A DNA stretch of 64,000 nt from assembly GCF_026240015.1 (NCBI RefSeq), contig NZ_JAPIUX010000002.1, positions 62,001-126,000 on the forward strand, read 5' to 3'. This document shows, piece after piece, positions 17,506-27,334 of the stretch; position 1 is the first letter of the stretch, and each line of letters opens with the position of its first letter. The DNA is from Acetobacter farinalis. Lineage in GTDB: Bacteria > Pseudomonadota > Alphaproteobacteria > Acetobacterales > Acetobacteraceae. The notes under the pieces are model-generated. The model had not been told where the DNA came from and did not search any database. It saw nothing but the letters and a program-made list of their open reading frames with translations. A program made the translations under genes and the position numbers.

Positions 17506-20229
17506 TTAAACCAGACGGCCGTGGCAATGCTTGAATTTTTTCCCTGAGCCGCACGGGCACAGTGCGTTGCGCGGCGTTTCCCCCCAGCTTGAGGGATCAT
17601 CCGGCATGATGGCACTGCCACCGATAGGCGTTGCCATTTCCGGAGCGGCTCCGGGGGAAAGGCCGGGGCCGGGTTCTGAGGCAAATCCCGGAATTTCGGG
17701 GTTGGCATGAATTTCAGCCGTGTTGGCAAACGGGTCTACCGTTTCATGCGGCGCCACTTCCACCCGCGCCATCAGAGACACAACACGTTCGCGCATTTCC
17801 TCCAGCATGATGGTGAAAAGCTGGAAGGCTTCGTGCTTGTACTCGTTCAGAGGGTCTTTCTGCCCATACGCCCGCAGGCCAATGCCCTGACGGAGCTGGT
17901 CAAGCGCATGCAGATGCTCTTTCCAGACCCCGTCATACGTGGTCATCAGCACCTGTTTCTCAATAAAGCGCATCAGGTCCGGGCCAAGGTTCGCCGCGCG
18001 TGCGGCCTGAGCCTGCAAGGCCGCCTGGCTGATCCGGTTGGCCACTTCCTCAGCGTCCATCCCGTCTTCTTTCGCCCAGTCCGCAATCGGCAGATCCAGC
18101 GCCAGAACGTCCTGCACGGCCTTGGTCAGCCCTTCGACATTCCACTGCTCGGCAAAAGCCTTCTCGGGAATATGGCGGGCCACCATGGCATCCACCACAT
18201 CTTCCCGCGCTTCATTGATGATGCCGGATACGTCTTCCGTCGCCATGTATTCCCGGCGCTGTGCGTACACTTCCTTGCGCTGGTCATTCATCACGTCATC
18301 ATATTTGAGCGTGTTCTTGCGCATGTCGAAGTTGCGGGCTTCAACCTTTTTCTGCGCACGCTCCAGGGCCTTGCTCAGCCAGGGGTGAACAATGGCTTCC
18401 CCTTCTTTCATGCCCATTTTCTGGAACATGCCGCCCATGCGGTCAGACCCGAAAATCCGCATCAGGTCATCTTGCAGGGAGATAAAGAAGTGCGAGTTGC
18501 CCGGATCACCCTGGCGGCCTGCACGGCCACGCAGCTGGTTATCAATACGGCGGCTTTCATGCCGCTCCGTGCCGATCACAAACAGGCCACCGGCCGCTTT
18601 GACAATCTCGTGATGCTGCGCAACGCGCTCACGAATAGCCTGCTCTGCCGCCTCGCGTTCCGGCCCTTCTTCCATGCCGCCCAGCTCCTGGCTGATCAGC
18701 ATATCCACATTCCCGCCGAGTTTGATGTCCGTCCCACGGCCCGCCATGTTGGTGGCAATGGTGATGGCCCCGGGGGAACCGGCCTGTGCGACAATCTTCG
18801 CTTCCAGTTCATGGAAACGGGCGTTCAGCACATTATGGGGGATCCCTTCCTGCTTGAGCAGTTCAGAGAGCGCCTCACTTTTTTCAATGGATGTCGTGCC
18901 GACCAGAATAGGCTGGCCGCGTTCATGCACCGTGTGGATCAGCTTGACGACAGCCGCGAATTTTTCGGCTTCCGTCAGATAGATCTCGTCATCCTCATCC
19001 TTGCGCGCCACCGGACGGTTGGTGGGAATTTCCACCACATCCAGCTTGTAGATCTCGGCAAACTCATCGGCCTCGGTCATGGCCGTGCCGGTCATGCCGG
19101 ACAACTTGGGGTAAAGGCGGAAGAAGTTCTGGAAGGTGATGGAGGCGAGGGTCTGGTTCTCCTGCTGAACCTCCACATGCTCCTTGGCTTCCAGCGCCTG
19201 ATGCAGGCCATCGGAATACCGGCGGCCATCCATCATACGGCCAGTGAATTCATCAATGATGATCACCTTGCCATCGCGCACGATGTAATCCACATCCCGC
19301 GCGAACAGCGTATGCGCCCGCAGGGACTGCTGCACATGGTGCACCACCGCCACATGATGCAGGTCATACAGCCCGCCTTCATCCAGCACGCCAGCGCTGC
19401 GCAGCAGATCCTCAACCTTGTCGGACCCGGCATCCGTCAGCACGACACTGCGGAATTTCTCATCCTTTTCAAAGGCTTCCGGGTCGCGCACCAGTTGCAC
19501 CACCACTTCATCCACCGCGCGGTACAGGTCTGAACTGTCTTCAGCCGGGCCGGAGATGATCAGCGGTGTGCGGGCTTCATCGATCAGGATGGAGTCCACC
19601 TCATCGACAATGGCATGCCAGAAGGGGCGCTGGACCATCTCTTCCAGGCGATATTTCATGTTATCGCGCAGGTAATCGAAGCCGAATTCGTTGTTGGTGC
19701 CGTACGTGATATCCGCAGCGTAGGCTTCACGCCGGGCCTCATCGGGCATGTTGGGCACGATTGTGCCCGTGGTCATCCCCAGGAAACTGTAAAGCCGCCC
19801 CATCTCCGCCGCATCACGCGCGGCAAGATAGTCATTCACCGTCACCACATGCACACCCTTGCCGGCCAGTGCGCTGAGATAGACAGCCAGTGTGGCCACC
19901 AGCGTCTTGCCCTCACCGGTGCGCATTTCTGCAATCCGGCCGGAATGCATGACCATGCCGCCAATAAGCTGCACATCAAAGTGGCGCATGCCCAGCACAC
20001 GGCGGGAGGCCTCCCGCGTGACGGCAAAGGCTTCCGGCAGAAGGTCATCCAGAGTGGCGCCCTTGGCCAGCCTTTCCCGGAATTCTACGGTTTTGGCGGC
20101 CAGAGCAGCGTCGTCCAGCGCCTGCATCCGGGGTTCCAGGGCGTTGATTTCCGGCACGCGGCGCTGGAACATCTTGAGCGTCCGGTCATTGGCTGTGCCG
20201 AACAGGGCGCGGACGAAGCTTGCGAGCAT
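17506..20229 (-). CDS. secA: preprotein translocase ATPase SecA
   Basis: Motor ATPase pushing unfolded preproteins through SecYEG. The protein has 907 residues from the start at 20229 (MLASFVRALFG, with GGAAAGG as ribosome site). An open frame reaches 43 codons further upstream without family similarity. Walker A MRTGEGKT spans about 102-109, followed by the DEAD-like VDEVDSILIDEARTPL. The C-terminus has the zinc-binding SecB-interaction motif CPCGSGKKFKHCHG. It is divergent from the parvulin gene, so Sec export and a periplasmic foldase share an upstream region. Confidence 0.97.
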   Translation of the reverse strand: MLASFVRALFGTANDRTLKMFQRRVPEINALEPRMQALDDAALAAKTVEFRERLAKGATLDDLLPEAFAVTREASRRVLGMRHFDVQLIGGMVMHSGRIAEMRTGEGKTLVATLAVYLSALAGKGVHVVTVNDYLAARDAAEMGRLYSFLGMTTGTIVPNMPDEARREAYAADITYGTNNEFGFDYLRDNMKYRLEEMVQRPFWHAIVDEVDSILIDEARTPLIISGPAEDSSDLYRAVDEVVVQLVRDPEAFEKDEKFRSVVLTDAGSDKVEDLLRSAGVLDEGGLYDLHHVAVVHHVQQSLRAHTLFARDVDYIVRDGKVIIIDEFTGRMMDGRRYSDGLHQALEAKEHVEVQQENQTLASITFQNFFRLYPKLSGMTGTAMTEADEFAEIYKLDVVEIPTNRPVARKDEDDEIYLTEAEKFAAVVKLIHTVHERGQPILVGTTSIEKSEALSELLKQEGIPHNVLNARFHELEAKIVAQAGSPGAITIATNMAGRGTDIKLGGNVDMLISQELGGMEEGPEREAAEQAIRERVAQHHEIVKAAGGLFVIGTERHESRRIDNQLRGRAGRQGDPGNSHFFISLQDDLMRIFGSDRMGGMFQKMGMKEGEAIVHPWLSKALERAQKKVEARNFDMRKNTLKYDDVMNDQRKEVYAQRREYMATEDVSGIINEAREDVVDAMVARHIPEKAFAEQWNVEGLTKAVQDVLALDLPIADWAKEDGMDAEEVANRISQAALQAQAARAANLGPDLMRFIEKQVLMTTYDGVWKEHLHALDQLRQGIGLRAYGQKDPLNEYKHEAFQLFTIMLEEMRERVVSLMARVEVAPHETVDPFANTAEIHANPEIPGFASEPGPGLSPGAAPEMATPIGGSAIMPDDPSSWGETPRNALCPCGSGKKFKHCHGRLV

Positions 20230-20485
20230 GAAAACCTTTCCGGAACAATGCGTGACCCCTCCTGCTTTGCATCCGGAACCAGACCGGCGAAAACATGAGC
20301 AGAACATCAGCATGGAGTGGCTCGGCAGCAAAATAGGACCCGGACCCGCTCTGGTCAACCAAGCACCCTTGTTTCTTCTTGTCCTGCCCTTGTTTCTTCT
20401 CTCCTGAATGCCTCAGGGCTTGCGGCGCAGAATAGGCTCCTTCATAGATGAACGTGCATTTCTCCTTTGTTAAAGGTTTGTCCCC

Positions 20486-21421
20486 ATGCGCTTTTCCACC
20501 AAGGCTTCAGCTCTTGCAGCCACAGCCCTGATTGCCTCTACCCTTGTTTCCGCGCCCTCTTCTGCGGCTCCGGCTGCAGCTCCGGCCCCGAAGGCCGCGG
20601 CTCCCGCAGCCCCGCCGGCAGATCCGAATGCGGTTGTGGCAACAGTCAACGGTGAAAAAATCACGGTGGGTGACGTGCAGGACGCCGTGGGCAACATGCC
20701 CGAGCAGATGCGCCAGCTTCCGCCCAACATGATCTACCCGATGCTGATCAACCAGCTGGCGGACCAGAAGGCTATCCAGATCGCCGCTCACAAGGACGGC
20801 CTGGAGAAGTCTCCCGACGTCAAGAAAATGATGGACGCGGCTGCGGCCAATGCCCTGCAGAACGCCTGGCTTTCCCGTGAAGTCACGCCGCACCTGACAG
20901 ACGCCGAAATTCAGGCCTATTATCAGCAGAACTACGCAGGCAAGCCGGCGGAGCAGGAAGTGCATGCCCGCCATATTCTGGTGAAAACGGAAGCAGAAGC
21001 GCAGGACGTTATCAAGAAGCTGAAAGCTGGCGAAGACTTTGCCAAGCTGGCCGCTCAGGTTTCCACCGATACGGGCAGCGCCAAGCAGAATGGCGGTGAT
21101 CTCGGCTGGTTCAAGAAAGGCGACATGATCCCGGCTTTCTCCGATGCCGCCTTCGCCATGAAAAAGGGCGAAATCAGCAGCACACCGGTCAAGAGCCAGT
21201 ATGGTTTCCATGTCATTCAGGTGCTCGACACCCGGACCGACCCGATCCCGTCTCTGGACTCCGTCAAAGGCAAGATCCGTCAGGCCCTGATCCAGAAATA
21301 CGTGCGTGAAGCCGTTAACAAGGCAACGGCGGGCGTGAAGATCGTGCGTTTTGACCCCACCACAGGCAAGCCGCTGCCGGATGCACCCGCACCCGCTGCC
21401 GCCGCACCTGCGAAAAAATAA
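20486..21421 (+). CDS. secreted parvulin-type peptidyl-prolyl isomerase
   Basis: PpiC/PrsA-like periplasmic foldase of 311 residues. A signal peptide (about 1-27, ending near SSA) is followed by an Ala/Pro-rich stretch, a SurA-like N-terminal helical domain and a parvulin domain (about 150-245) with VHARHILVKTEAEAQDV, GGDLGWFKKGDMIPAF and QYGFHVIQVLD. The C-terminus is Pro/Ala-rich. It helps fold exported proteins. It is divergent from secA with about 256 bases between starts, where both promoters must lie. Confidence 0.93.
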   Translation: MRFSTKASALAATALIASTLVSAPSSAAPAAAPAPKAAAPAAPPADPNAVVATVNGEKITVGDVQDAVGNMPEQMRQLPPNMIYPMLINQLADQKAIQIAAHKDGLEKSPDVKKMMDAAAANALQNAWLSREVTPHLTDAEIQAYYQQNYAGKPAEQEVHARHILVKTEAEAQDVIKKLKAGEDFAKLAAQVSTDTGSAKQNGGDLGWFKKGDMIPAFSDAAFAMKKGEISSTPVKSQYGFHVIQVLDTRTDPIPSLDSVKGKIRQALIQKYVREAVNKATAGVKIVRFDPTTGKPLPDAPAPAAAAPAKK

Positions 21422-21442
21422 TTTCTTCCTCCTCCTGACCTG

Positions 21443-21467
21443 CCCCGCCAGCCTTCTGGCGGGGTTT
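21443..21467 (+). terminator. probable terminator between the parvulin gene and argJ
   Basis: CCCCGCCAG and CTGGCGGGG pair perfectly over 9 bp with a 4-base loop, followed by only TTT. The GC-rich stem is strong but the T-tract is short, so termination may be partial. Confidence 0.55.
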
Positions 21468-21489
21468 GCCGCTTCAAGGACTCCGCGTT

Positions 21490-22734
21490 ATGGCACACGC
21501 TCTTCCCGTCTCCCCGCTTGCTCTCCCCTTGCCTGACCTGAAAGAAGTGCGCGGGGTTCGTCTTGGCGCGGCTGAAGCTGGCATCCGATACAAAGGCCGG
21601 ACAGATCTGGTTCTGGCCGAATTTGCACCCGGCACCACGGTGGCCGGTGTGTTCACGCGCTCCAAATGCCCCGGCGCACCGGTTGACTGGTGCCGCGATA
21701 TCCTGCCGCAGGGCACGGCACGCGCCCTTGTGGTGAATGCCGGGAACGCAAACGTCTTTACCGGGCGCGCTGGCCGCGAAACCTGCCAGGTCACGGCGGA
21801 AGCCGCCGCACAGCTTGCAGGCTGCCCTGCGCAGGCCGTTTATCTCGCCTCCACCGGCGTGATTGGTGAAATTCTGCCGCATGAGCGGATTACCGCGGCC
21901 CTTCCGGCCCTGCATGCGGCTCTTTCCACCACCGGGTGGGAAGCCGCCGCCCGCGGAATCATGACCACGGATACCTTCCCCAAGGCCGCTATCCGCACCG
22001 CCCGCCTGAACGGCACGGATGTGGTCATTCAGGGAATTGCCAAAGGCAGCGGCATGGTTGCACCGGACATGGCCACCATGCTGGCCTTTGTCGCGACAGA
22101 CGCCGCCCTGCCCGCCTCTGTCCTGCAGACAATGCTTTCTGCCGGGGTCAAAACCACCTTCAACTGCATTACAGTTGATTCCGATACCTCAACCTCGGAC
22201 ATGGTCCTGCTCTTTGCCACCGGTGCCGCTGGCAATGCCGAACTTCCCGCCGATACGCGGAGTGACAGCCCGGCTCTGGCTGAGTTCCGTGAAGCCCTTC
22301 AGGGTGTGCTGCATGATCTGGCCCAGCTTGTTATCCGTGATGGGGAGGGCGCCACCAAGCTCATGAGCATTACGGTAACGGGCGCGGTTTCTGACGATTC
22401 CGCCTGGCGTGTCGCCATGGCTATCGGCAACTCTCCCCTCGTGAAAACCGCTGTGGCGGGGGAAGATGCCAACTGGGGCCGCATTGTGATGGCCGTTGGG
22501 AAATGTGGCGAACCTGCAAACCGCGATACGCTCTCCGTTTCCATCGGCGGTGTCCTTATTGCCCATGAAGGCACGGTGGTCCCGGGGTATGATGAAACGC
22601 CGGTTGTGGCACACATGAAGGGGCATGAGATCGACATCGCGGTGGATCTCGGCCTTGGGCGCGGCACCGCCCGCGCCTGGAGCTGTGACCTGACCCACGG
22701 CTATATTGATATCAACGGATCCTACCGGAGCTGA
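21490..22734 (+). CDS. argJ: bifunctional ornithine acetyltransferase / N-acetylglutamate synthase
   Basis: Recycles acetyl groups in arginine synthesis by moving acetyl from N-acetylornithine to glutamate. The precursor cuts itself into two chains at the Thr in MVAPDMATMLAFVATDA. KGSGM and the C-terminal NWGRIVMAVGK are family marks. The start at 21490 (MAHALPVSP) has an AAGGA site nine bases upstream; a longer frame begins 8 codons earlier. The protein has 414 residues, the usual length. Confidence 0.95.
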   Translation: MAHALPVSPLALPLPDLKEVRGVRLGAAEAGIRYKGRTDLVLAEFAPGTTVAGVFTRSKCPGAPVDWCRDILPQGTARALVVNAGNANVFTGRAGRETCQVTAEAAAQLAGCPAQAVYLASTGVIGEILPHERITAALPALHAALSTTGWEAAARGIMTTDTFPKAAIRTARLNGTDVVIQGIAKGSGMVAPDMATMLAFVATDAALPASVLQTMLSAGVKTTFNCITVDSDTSTSDMVLLFATGAAGNAELPADTRSDSPALAEFREALQGVLHDLAQLVIRDGEGATKLMSITVTGAVSDDSAWRVAMAIGNSPLVKTAVAGEDANWGRIVMAVGKCGEPANRDTLSVSIGGVLIAHEGTVVPGYDETPVVAHMKGHEIDIAVDLGLGRGTARAWSCDLTHGYIDINGSYRS

Positions 22735-22785
22735 CCATGCTCTCCGGCCGGAACGCCGGAAGCCTGTGCTTGAAAGAACCGCCTG

Positions 22786-23415
22786 ATGTCCTATTCCGAT
22801 CTTCCCCCCGGCTGGGGGGAGCCCTCCGAGCCACAGGGCACGCCAGACCGCCCTGTCTGGATTTACGCCGGGTTCTGGTGGCGCGTGTGGGCGTTTGTGC
22901 TGGATGGCTTTATTCTCACCACGCTCAATACCCTTCTCGGCGTGTTCCTCCTCCCGGATTTCAAAATCCAGTGGGATGAACTCCCTGTGCCTGATGCCTC
23001 CGGCCAGATCATGGATGTGGTGGATGTGGTGAACCACGCGCAGAGTGTGTCCCCGCAAACCATTTCCGTTCTTATTCCGCACATTCATGCAGGAAACTGG
23101 TACCTGCCGGGATTGATTCTGGCCGCGCTCCCCGCGCTGTATTTCATCCTCTTTGAGTCCTCCCGCTTTCGCGCCACACCCGGCAAGCGCCTGTGCAGGC
23201 TGGAAGTCACCACCCTGCAAGGCGGCCGTATTTCCATTGGGCAGGCGTTCGTGCGGTTTGTGATCAAGGCTCTTATCTCCTTCCCCTTCTTTTATATCGG
23301 GGTGCTGATGGTGGCCTTCACACAGCGAAAGCAGGGGCTGCATGACCTGATTGCCGGAACGCTGGTCATTCGTGCGGAAAGCAGCCAGCTCGTAACCTTC
23401 GCGCCGCGGAGATAA
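22786..23415 (+). CDS. RDD-family membrane protein
   Basis: The 209-residue protein has the RDD-family layout: a first membrane helix with WRVWAFVLDGFILTTLNTLLG (Arg and Asp of the name), a central helix LILAALPALYFILFE, then the TPGKRLCRLEV motif and a C-terminal helix with FVIKALISFPFFYIGVLMV. A long extramembrane loop (about 60-100) is unusual. The function of such proteins is mostly unknown; some are transport- or antiporter-related. It lies 51 bases after argJ. Confidence 0.85.
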   Translation: MSYSDLPPGWGEPSEPQGTPDRPVWIYAGFWWRVWAFVLDGFILTTLNTLLGVFLLPDFKIQWDELPVPDASGQIMDVVDVVNHAQSVSPQTISVLIPHIHAGNWYLPGLILAALPALYFILFESSRFRATPGKRLCRLEVTTLQGGRISIGQAFVRFVIKALISFPFFYIGVLMVAFTQRKQGLHDLIAGTLVIRAESSQLVTFAPRR

Positions 23416-23540
23416 TTCCTCCGCCCCGCCCCGCAGGGCGGCACCTTGATACCGCCAGATTTGCCCCCTACCCTCTGCGATATAACGGGGCCGCACAGGC
23501 CCTGCTCCTGATTTGCACTTTCAGAAGGATACGGCACGCT

Positions 23541-26126
23541 ATGGCGGCAGAAAGCCTGCACCGAAGCACGACCAGAGCCATAACGGCTTCCCTACCCCAT
23601 TTTCTGGCCAGATTTCTCTTCGGGCTTTGCGCCTTCTGCCTTCTGGTGCTGGGAGGAACCTCCCGTTTCAGCCCTCAGGCCCGGGCCGATACCGCACAGG
23701 CCACGGCCCCTGCGGCCGCCGCAGCCACCACCGCCGCCCCCCTGAGCCGTCAGGACGCGGAACAGCTTCTCAGCATTCTGAATGACCCCAAGAAGCGGCA
23801 GGACTTCACCAACACCCTTTCTCTCATGGCCAAGGGGCTTCCCGTTGCCCAGCCCGCGGCTCCGGCCGCGAACGCGCCTGCCACCCCCACAGCCGTGATT
23901 GACAGTGATGTCCATTCCGAACTGGACAGCCTGACCACCTCCCTGCGTGACTATACCCGCAACTTTACCGGCCTGTTCAAGGATCTGCGCTCGGTTGGCT
24001 CATGGTTTCATCAGCAGATCAGCACGCAGCAGTCACGCCAGACACTGATTGATGCGTTCAGCCGTGCGCTGATTATCCTGCTGGTTGCGCTGGCGCTGGA
24101 ACGGGCCGCCAGCCTTCTGCTCAAAAAGCCGCTGGCCGCCGTGACGGCGCACGCCGAAGCCCGTGAGCGGAAGCAGGATGCCGCCATGGCGGTTGAAAGC
24201 GTGCAGGACGCCACATCCTCCATCCCGAGCGAAACCAGCACCCAAACCCGGGCAGATGACCAGCGCCGCCGGAATGAGATCATGCGCTATCTCATCCGGG
24301 TCCCGTACAGTGCGATGCATTTCCTGCTCAAGCTGATTCCTGTCGCCATTTTTCTGGCGCTTGGGTATCTGGGCGCGAAATTCCTGACCACCACCCAGCA
24401 GGCCAGCATGGTCACCATCACGCTGACCAACGCCTATGCGATTGCCCGCGGCCTGTATCTGCTGGTTGAAACGGCTCTGGCCCCGCGTTCCCCCGCCATC
24501 CGGCTTGCTCCTGCACGGAACAGCACCGCCCGGATGCTGACACGCTGGTGGAACGTGCTGGTGGCGGCCCCCTCCCTGATTATCTGCCTGTCCTCTCTGG
24601 GGAGTGAATTCGATCTGGCACCACGCGGCACGGAAGCCATAATGCGCGCTGTGGTGCTGGTCCAGCACCTGATTATTGCCGCCTTTATCTGGCGGGTGCG
24701 CCATATTGTGGCCAATGCGCTGCAACCCTCCGCCAACATGCGCAAGAAAGCCTTCTGGGCCTTTGTTGGCGCCTTGGCGCGTGTGTGGTGGATTCCGGTC
24801 ATGTTTCTGGATATCGCGCTGTGGTTTGTCTGGGCGGCCCACCTCAAAGGGGGCTACCAGTGGATCCTGCACGGAACCGGCATGACATTTGCCATTCTGG
24901 TTCTCTCCCGCCTGCTGGCCGTGCTGGCCTATGGGCTGCAGGACCGACTGTTCAGAGTCAGTGACGCGATGGAAGCGGAATATCCCGGCCTGCAGCAGCG
25001 GGCCGATTATTATTACCCGTTCGTACGCCGCGCCCTGACGTTTCTCATCGTGTTCACGACCTGCGTGGTCATTGCCCAGATATGGGGCCTGCCCAGCTTC
25101 CAGTTCTTCTTCCACTCCGCGCTGGGGCAGCGGCTGGTTGGCGCGGCCCTCAGTCTGGCCATCGGGGCCACCATTGCCGCCCTTGCGTGGGAACTCATCA
25201 ATGGCCTGCTGAACAAGCAGATCGACCGGTATACGTCTTCCTCCCAGGCCTCCCGCGCAACGCGGCTCCGCACGGTGCTGCCCATTATCCGCACCGTACT
25301 GCTGACAATCATCATCATTATCGTCTCCGTCACCACACTCTCCCAGATCGGGATCAACGTCACACCGTTGCTGACGGGTGCCGGGATCATGGGCGTGGGA
25401 CTTTCCTTCGGTTCGCAAAGTCTGGTGAAGGACGTGATCACCGGCTTCTTCATGCTGGCGGAAGATGCCATTCAGGTTGGGGACTGGGTGACCACCGGCG
25501 GCGTGTCCGGCACGGTGGAGCATCTGTCCATCCGCACCCTGCGCGTGCGCTCCATTGATGGTGACCTGAATATCATCCCCTTCTCTTCAGTCTCCACCAT
25601 TGCCAACACGGGCAGAGGCTTTAACCAGATTATTGTCAAACAGGTGCTGGACCTGACTGAAGACACGGTGAAAGTCGCCAAACTGATGGCCGGCGTGGTC
25701 GCACAGATGCGCACCGAGGAAGCCTTCCGCCACATCATCTTCTCCGATTATGCGGATCTGGGCGTGGACAAGACAGACGGCAACGGCGCCGTTCTGGTCG
25801 GGGCTATCAAAACCGCGCCGATGATGAAGTGGAAAGTGCAGCGTGAATTCTACCGCCGCCTGACCACCGTGCTGACCGATGCCGAGGTGAAATTCTACAC
25901 TGCGACATCTTATTCCACCACGCCCCCCGGTTCCGTCATGCATCTCTCTGTGAACGAGCACACGGACACCCCGACACCGCCTGCCATGCAGCATCCTGTC
26001 TCCCAGCCTTCCCACGGAAGGCAAAAGAATGCCGCCCTTGCGGAAAAATCCGAGACGGGCCTGCAAAAGCCTGAAGATGAAGACTCCCCGGACGCCGCCT
26101 TTGGAGAAGGTCCACCCCATGCCTGA
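23541..26126 (+). CDS. large mechanosensitive ion channel (MscS family)
   Basis: MscS-like channel of 861 residues, in the size class of the large MscM/YbiO/MscK-type proteins. An N-terminal hydrophobic segment (about 20-45) is followed by an Ala-rich periplasmic domain, then about eight to ten membrane helices. The pore/MscS core (about 585-760) has GAGIMGVGLSFGSQSLV and VKDVITGFFMLAEDAIQVGDWV. The C-terminal tail is charged and cytoplasmic. It should open on hypo-osmotic shock, useful for an organism facing acid, ethanol and sugar swings. Its stop overlaps the next gene by eight bases. Confidence 0.9.
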   Translation: MAAESLHRSTTRAITASLPHFLARFLFGLCAFCLLVLGGTSRFSPQARADTAQATAPAAAAATTAAPLSRQDAEQLLSILNDPKKRQDFTNTLSLMAKGLPVAQPAAPAANAPATPTAVIDSDVHSELDSLTTSLRDYTRNFTGLFKDLRSVGSWFHQQISTQQSRQTLIDAFSRALIILLVALALERAASLLLKKPLAAVTAHAEARERKQDAAMAVESVQDATSSIPSETSTQTRADDQRRRNEIMRYLIRVPYSAMHFLLKLIPVAIFLALGYLGAKFLTTTQQASMVTITLTNAYAIARGLYLLVETALAPRSPAIRLAPARNSTARMLTRWWNVLVAAPSLIICLSSLGSEFDLAPRGTEAIMRAVVLVQHLIIAAFIWRVRHIVANALQPSANMRKKAFWAFVGALARVWWIPVMFLDIALWFVWAAHLKGGYQWILHGTGMTFAILVLSRLLAVLAYGLQDRLFRVSDAMEAEYPGLQQRADYYYPFVRRALTFLIVFTTCVVIAQIWGLPSFQFFFHSALGQRLVGAALSLAIGATIAALAWELINGLLNKQIDRYTSSSQASRATRLRTVLPIIRTVLLTIIIIIVSVTTLSQIGINVTPLLTGAGIMGVGLSFGSQSLVKDVITGFFMLAEDAIQVGDWVTTGGVSGTVEHLSIRTLRVRSIDGDLNIIPFSSVSTIANTGRGFNQIIVKQVLDLTEDTVKVAKLMAGVVAQMRTEEAFRHIIFSDYADLGVDKTDGNGAVLVGAIKTAPMMKWKVQREFYRRLTTVLTDAEVKFYTATSYSTTPPGSVMHLSVNEHTDTPTPPAMQHPVSQPSHGRQKNAALAEKSETGLQKPEDEDSPDAAFGEGPPHA

Positions 26127-26868
26127 CACACTTCCGCACACGCTCCCTTCAACGCTGCTGAACGCGCTTGAAGCCCCGCTTGCCCAAAACGGGTTTGCCT
26201 ATGAGCAGGCCGCCACCGTGCGCCAGCTTCTGGAGCTTTTCGGGATGGAGCGATGGGAGGAATTTGCGGAAAGCTGGAACCATCTGGGGGTAGACCGCTA
26301 CATGGCAGATGGCGGGCGGTATCGCCGCCGCCGCCACGCCACCTTCACGCTGGCGGGCGAGCAGAGTCTCCGCAAGCCGCATCAGCCCCATTACCAGAGC
26401 CGGGATTACAATACCCTCAATGGTGGCATTGAACGCTGGTTCAAGCCCATTACCCCCGCCATGGGGGATCATCCCGCCCTGCGCGCCGTGCTCCGCATGA
26501 CGCAGCACGTTGCGGATGATCTGACCCCGCAGGCCCAGCGCCCTGTGGCGTGGCATGCGGAAGTGCATCAGTTCCGGATTGAAGCCAGCCCGGACTCAGC
26601 CGGACGCCCCACCCCTGAAGGCCTGCATCGGGATGGCGTGGACTGGGTGTGTGTGATGATGGTGCGCCGGGAAAACATTGCCCGTGGTGAAACCACCATT
26701 CATGATCTCAACCGCACGCCTGTGGGGGGCTTCACCCTGACAGACCCCATGGATACCGCGCTGGTGAATGACAGCCGCGTGTACCATGGCGTAACACCGG
26801 TTGAGCCGGTAGACCCGCTCCGGCCAGCCTATCGTGATGTTCTGGTTGTCACCCTGCGGCACGAATAG
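26119..26868 (+). CDS. 2OG-Fe dioxygenase family protein
   Basis: The 249-residue protein resembles the 2OG-Fe dioxygenase family that includes bacterial free-amino-acid hydroxylases. The candidate iron ligands are HRD (in GLHRDGVDW) and the distal His in RVYHGVTPV. The final LVVTLRH fits the same jelly-roll fold. The start at 26119 overlaps the end of the MscS gene (ATG before its TGA), so the two are translationally coupled. The substrate is unknown; an amino acid or other small hydrophilic compound is an inference from the family. Confidence 0.8.
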   Translation: MPDTLPHTLPSTLLNALEAPLAQNGFAYEQAATVRQLLELFGMERWEEFAESWNHLGVDRYMADGGRYRRRRHATFTLAGEQSLRKPHQPHYQSRDYNTLNGGIERWFKPITPAMGDHPALRAVLRMTQHVADDLTPQAQRPVAWHAEVHQFRIEASPDSAGRPTPEGLHRDGVDWVCVMMVRRENIARGETTIHDLNRTPVGGFTLTDPMDTALVNDSRVYHGVTPVEPVDPLRPAYRDVLVVTLRHE

Positions 26869-26889
26869 GCGGGCGGGCGCAAACGGCCT

Positions 26890-27159
26890 TCAGTAGCCCG
26901 CGTAATACATGGCGTTAAAGCCAAGGGCTGCAAACCCGAACACGAACACCATGGCCCCGACCATCTGGAAGACTTCCTTGATCGTGACCGCGTCTGCGGC
27001 AGAAGAGTCTACGGGCACGGGAGCCGATACCACCGGGGCCGCCATGGTCGCATCCGTTTCCTGACGGACCACGGCCTGCTCTGTGGCGGACAGAACAGGC
27101 TCAGAGGGGCCAGTCTGCGCAGTTACGGATGCATCTTGCGATGAATCTGTCTCAAGCAT
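26890..27159 (-). CDS. small single-pass membrane protein, unknown
   Basis: The 89-residue frame has a strong ribosome site (GGAAGGGG, 7 bases from ATG). The N-terminal 60 residues are polar and Ser/Ala/Val-rich; one hydrophobic helix near the C-terminus (MVGAMVFVFGFAALGFNAMYY) would anchor it with a very short tail, like a tail-anchored protein. I recognise no family. It faces the dioxygenase gene and is divergent from a small exported protein. Confidence 0.65.
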   Translation of the reverse strand: MLETDSSQDASVTAQTGPSEPVLSATEQAVVRQETDATMAAPVVSAPVPVDSSAADAVTIKEVFQMVGAMVFVFGFAALGFNAMYYAGY

Positions 27160-27334
27160 GGCTTTACCCCTTCCATTTTTGCAATGCAGGTTTGTAGCCC
27201 CTACTCATCTGGGTCTCAACCCACTATTCGTCAAGGCAGGTTCCCGAATAATCCTGATCACATTCTCCTGTCAGGCTGGACGCCACGCCAGCAGGCAGGC
27301 ACATGGAAGATGTCTGCTTTCAGGAGTGCTCGCC

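Noticed and set aside
24033..25523. 496-codon frame opposite the MscS-type gene
   Set aside because: Antisense of a clear channel gene; composition (His/Gln/Gly-rich) is that of a mirrored GC-rich gene.
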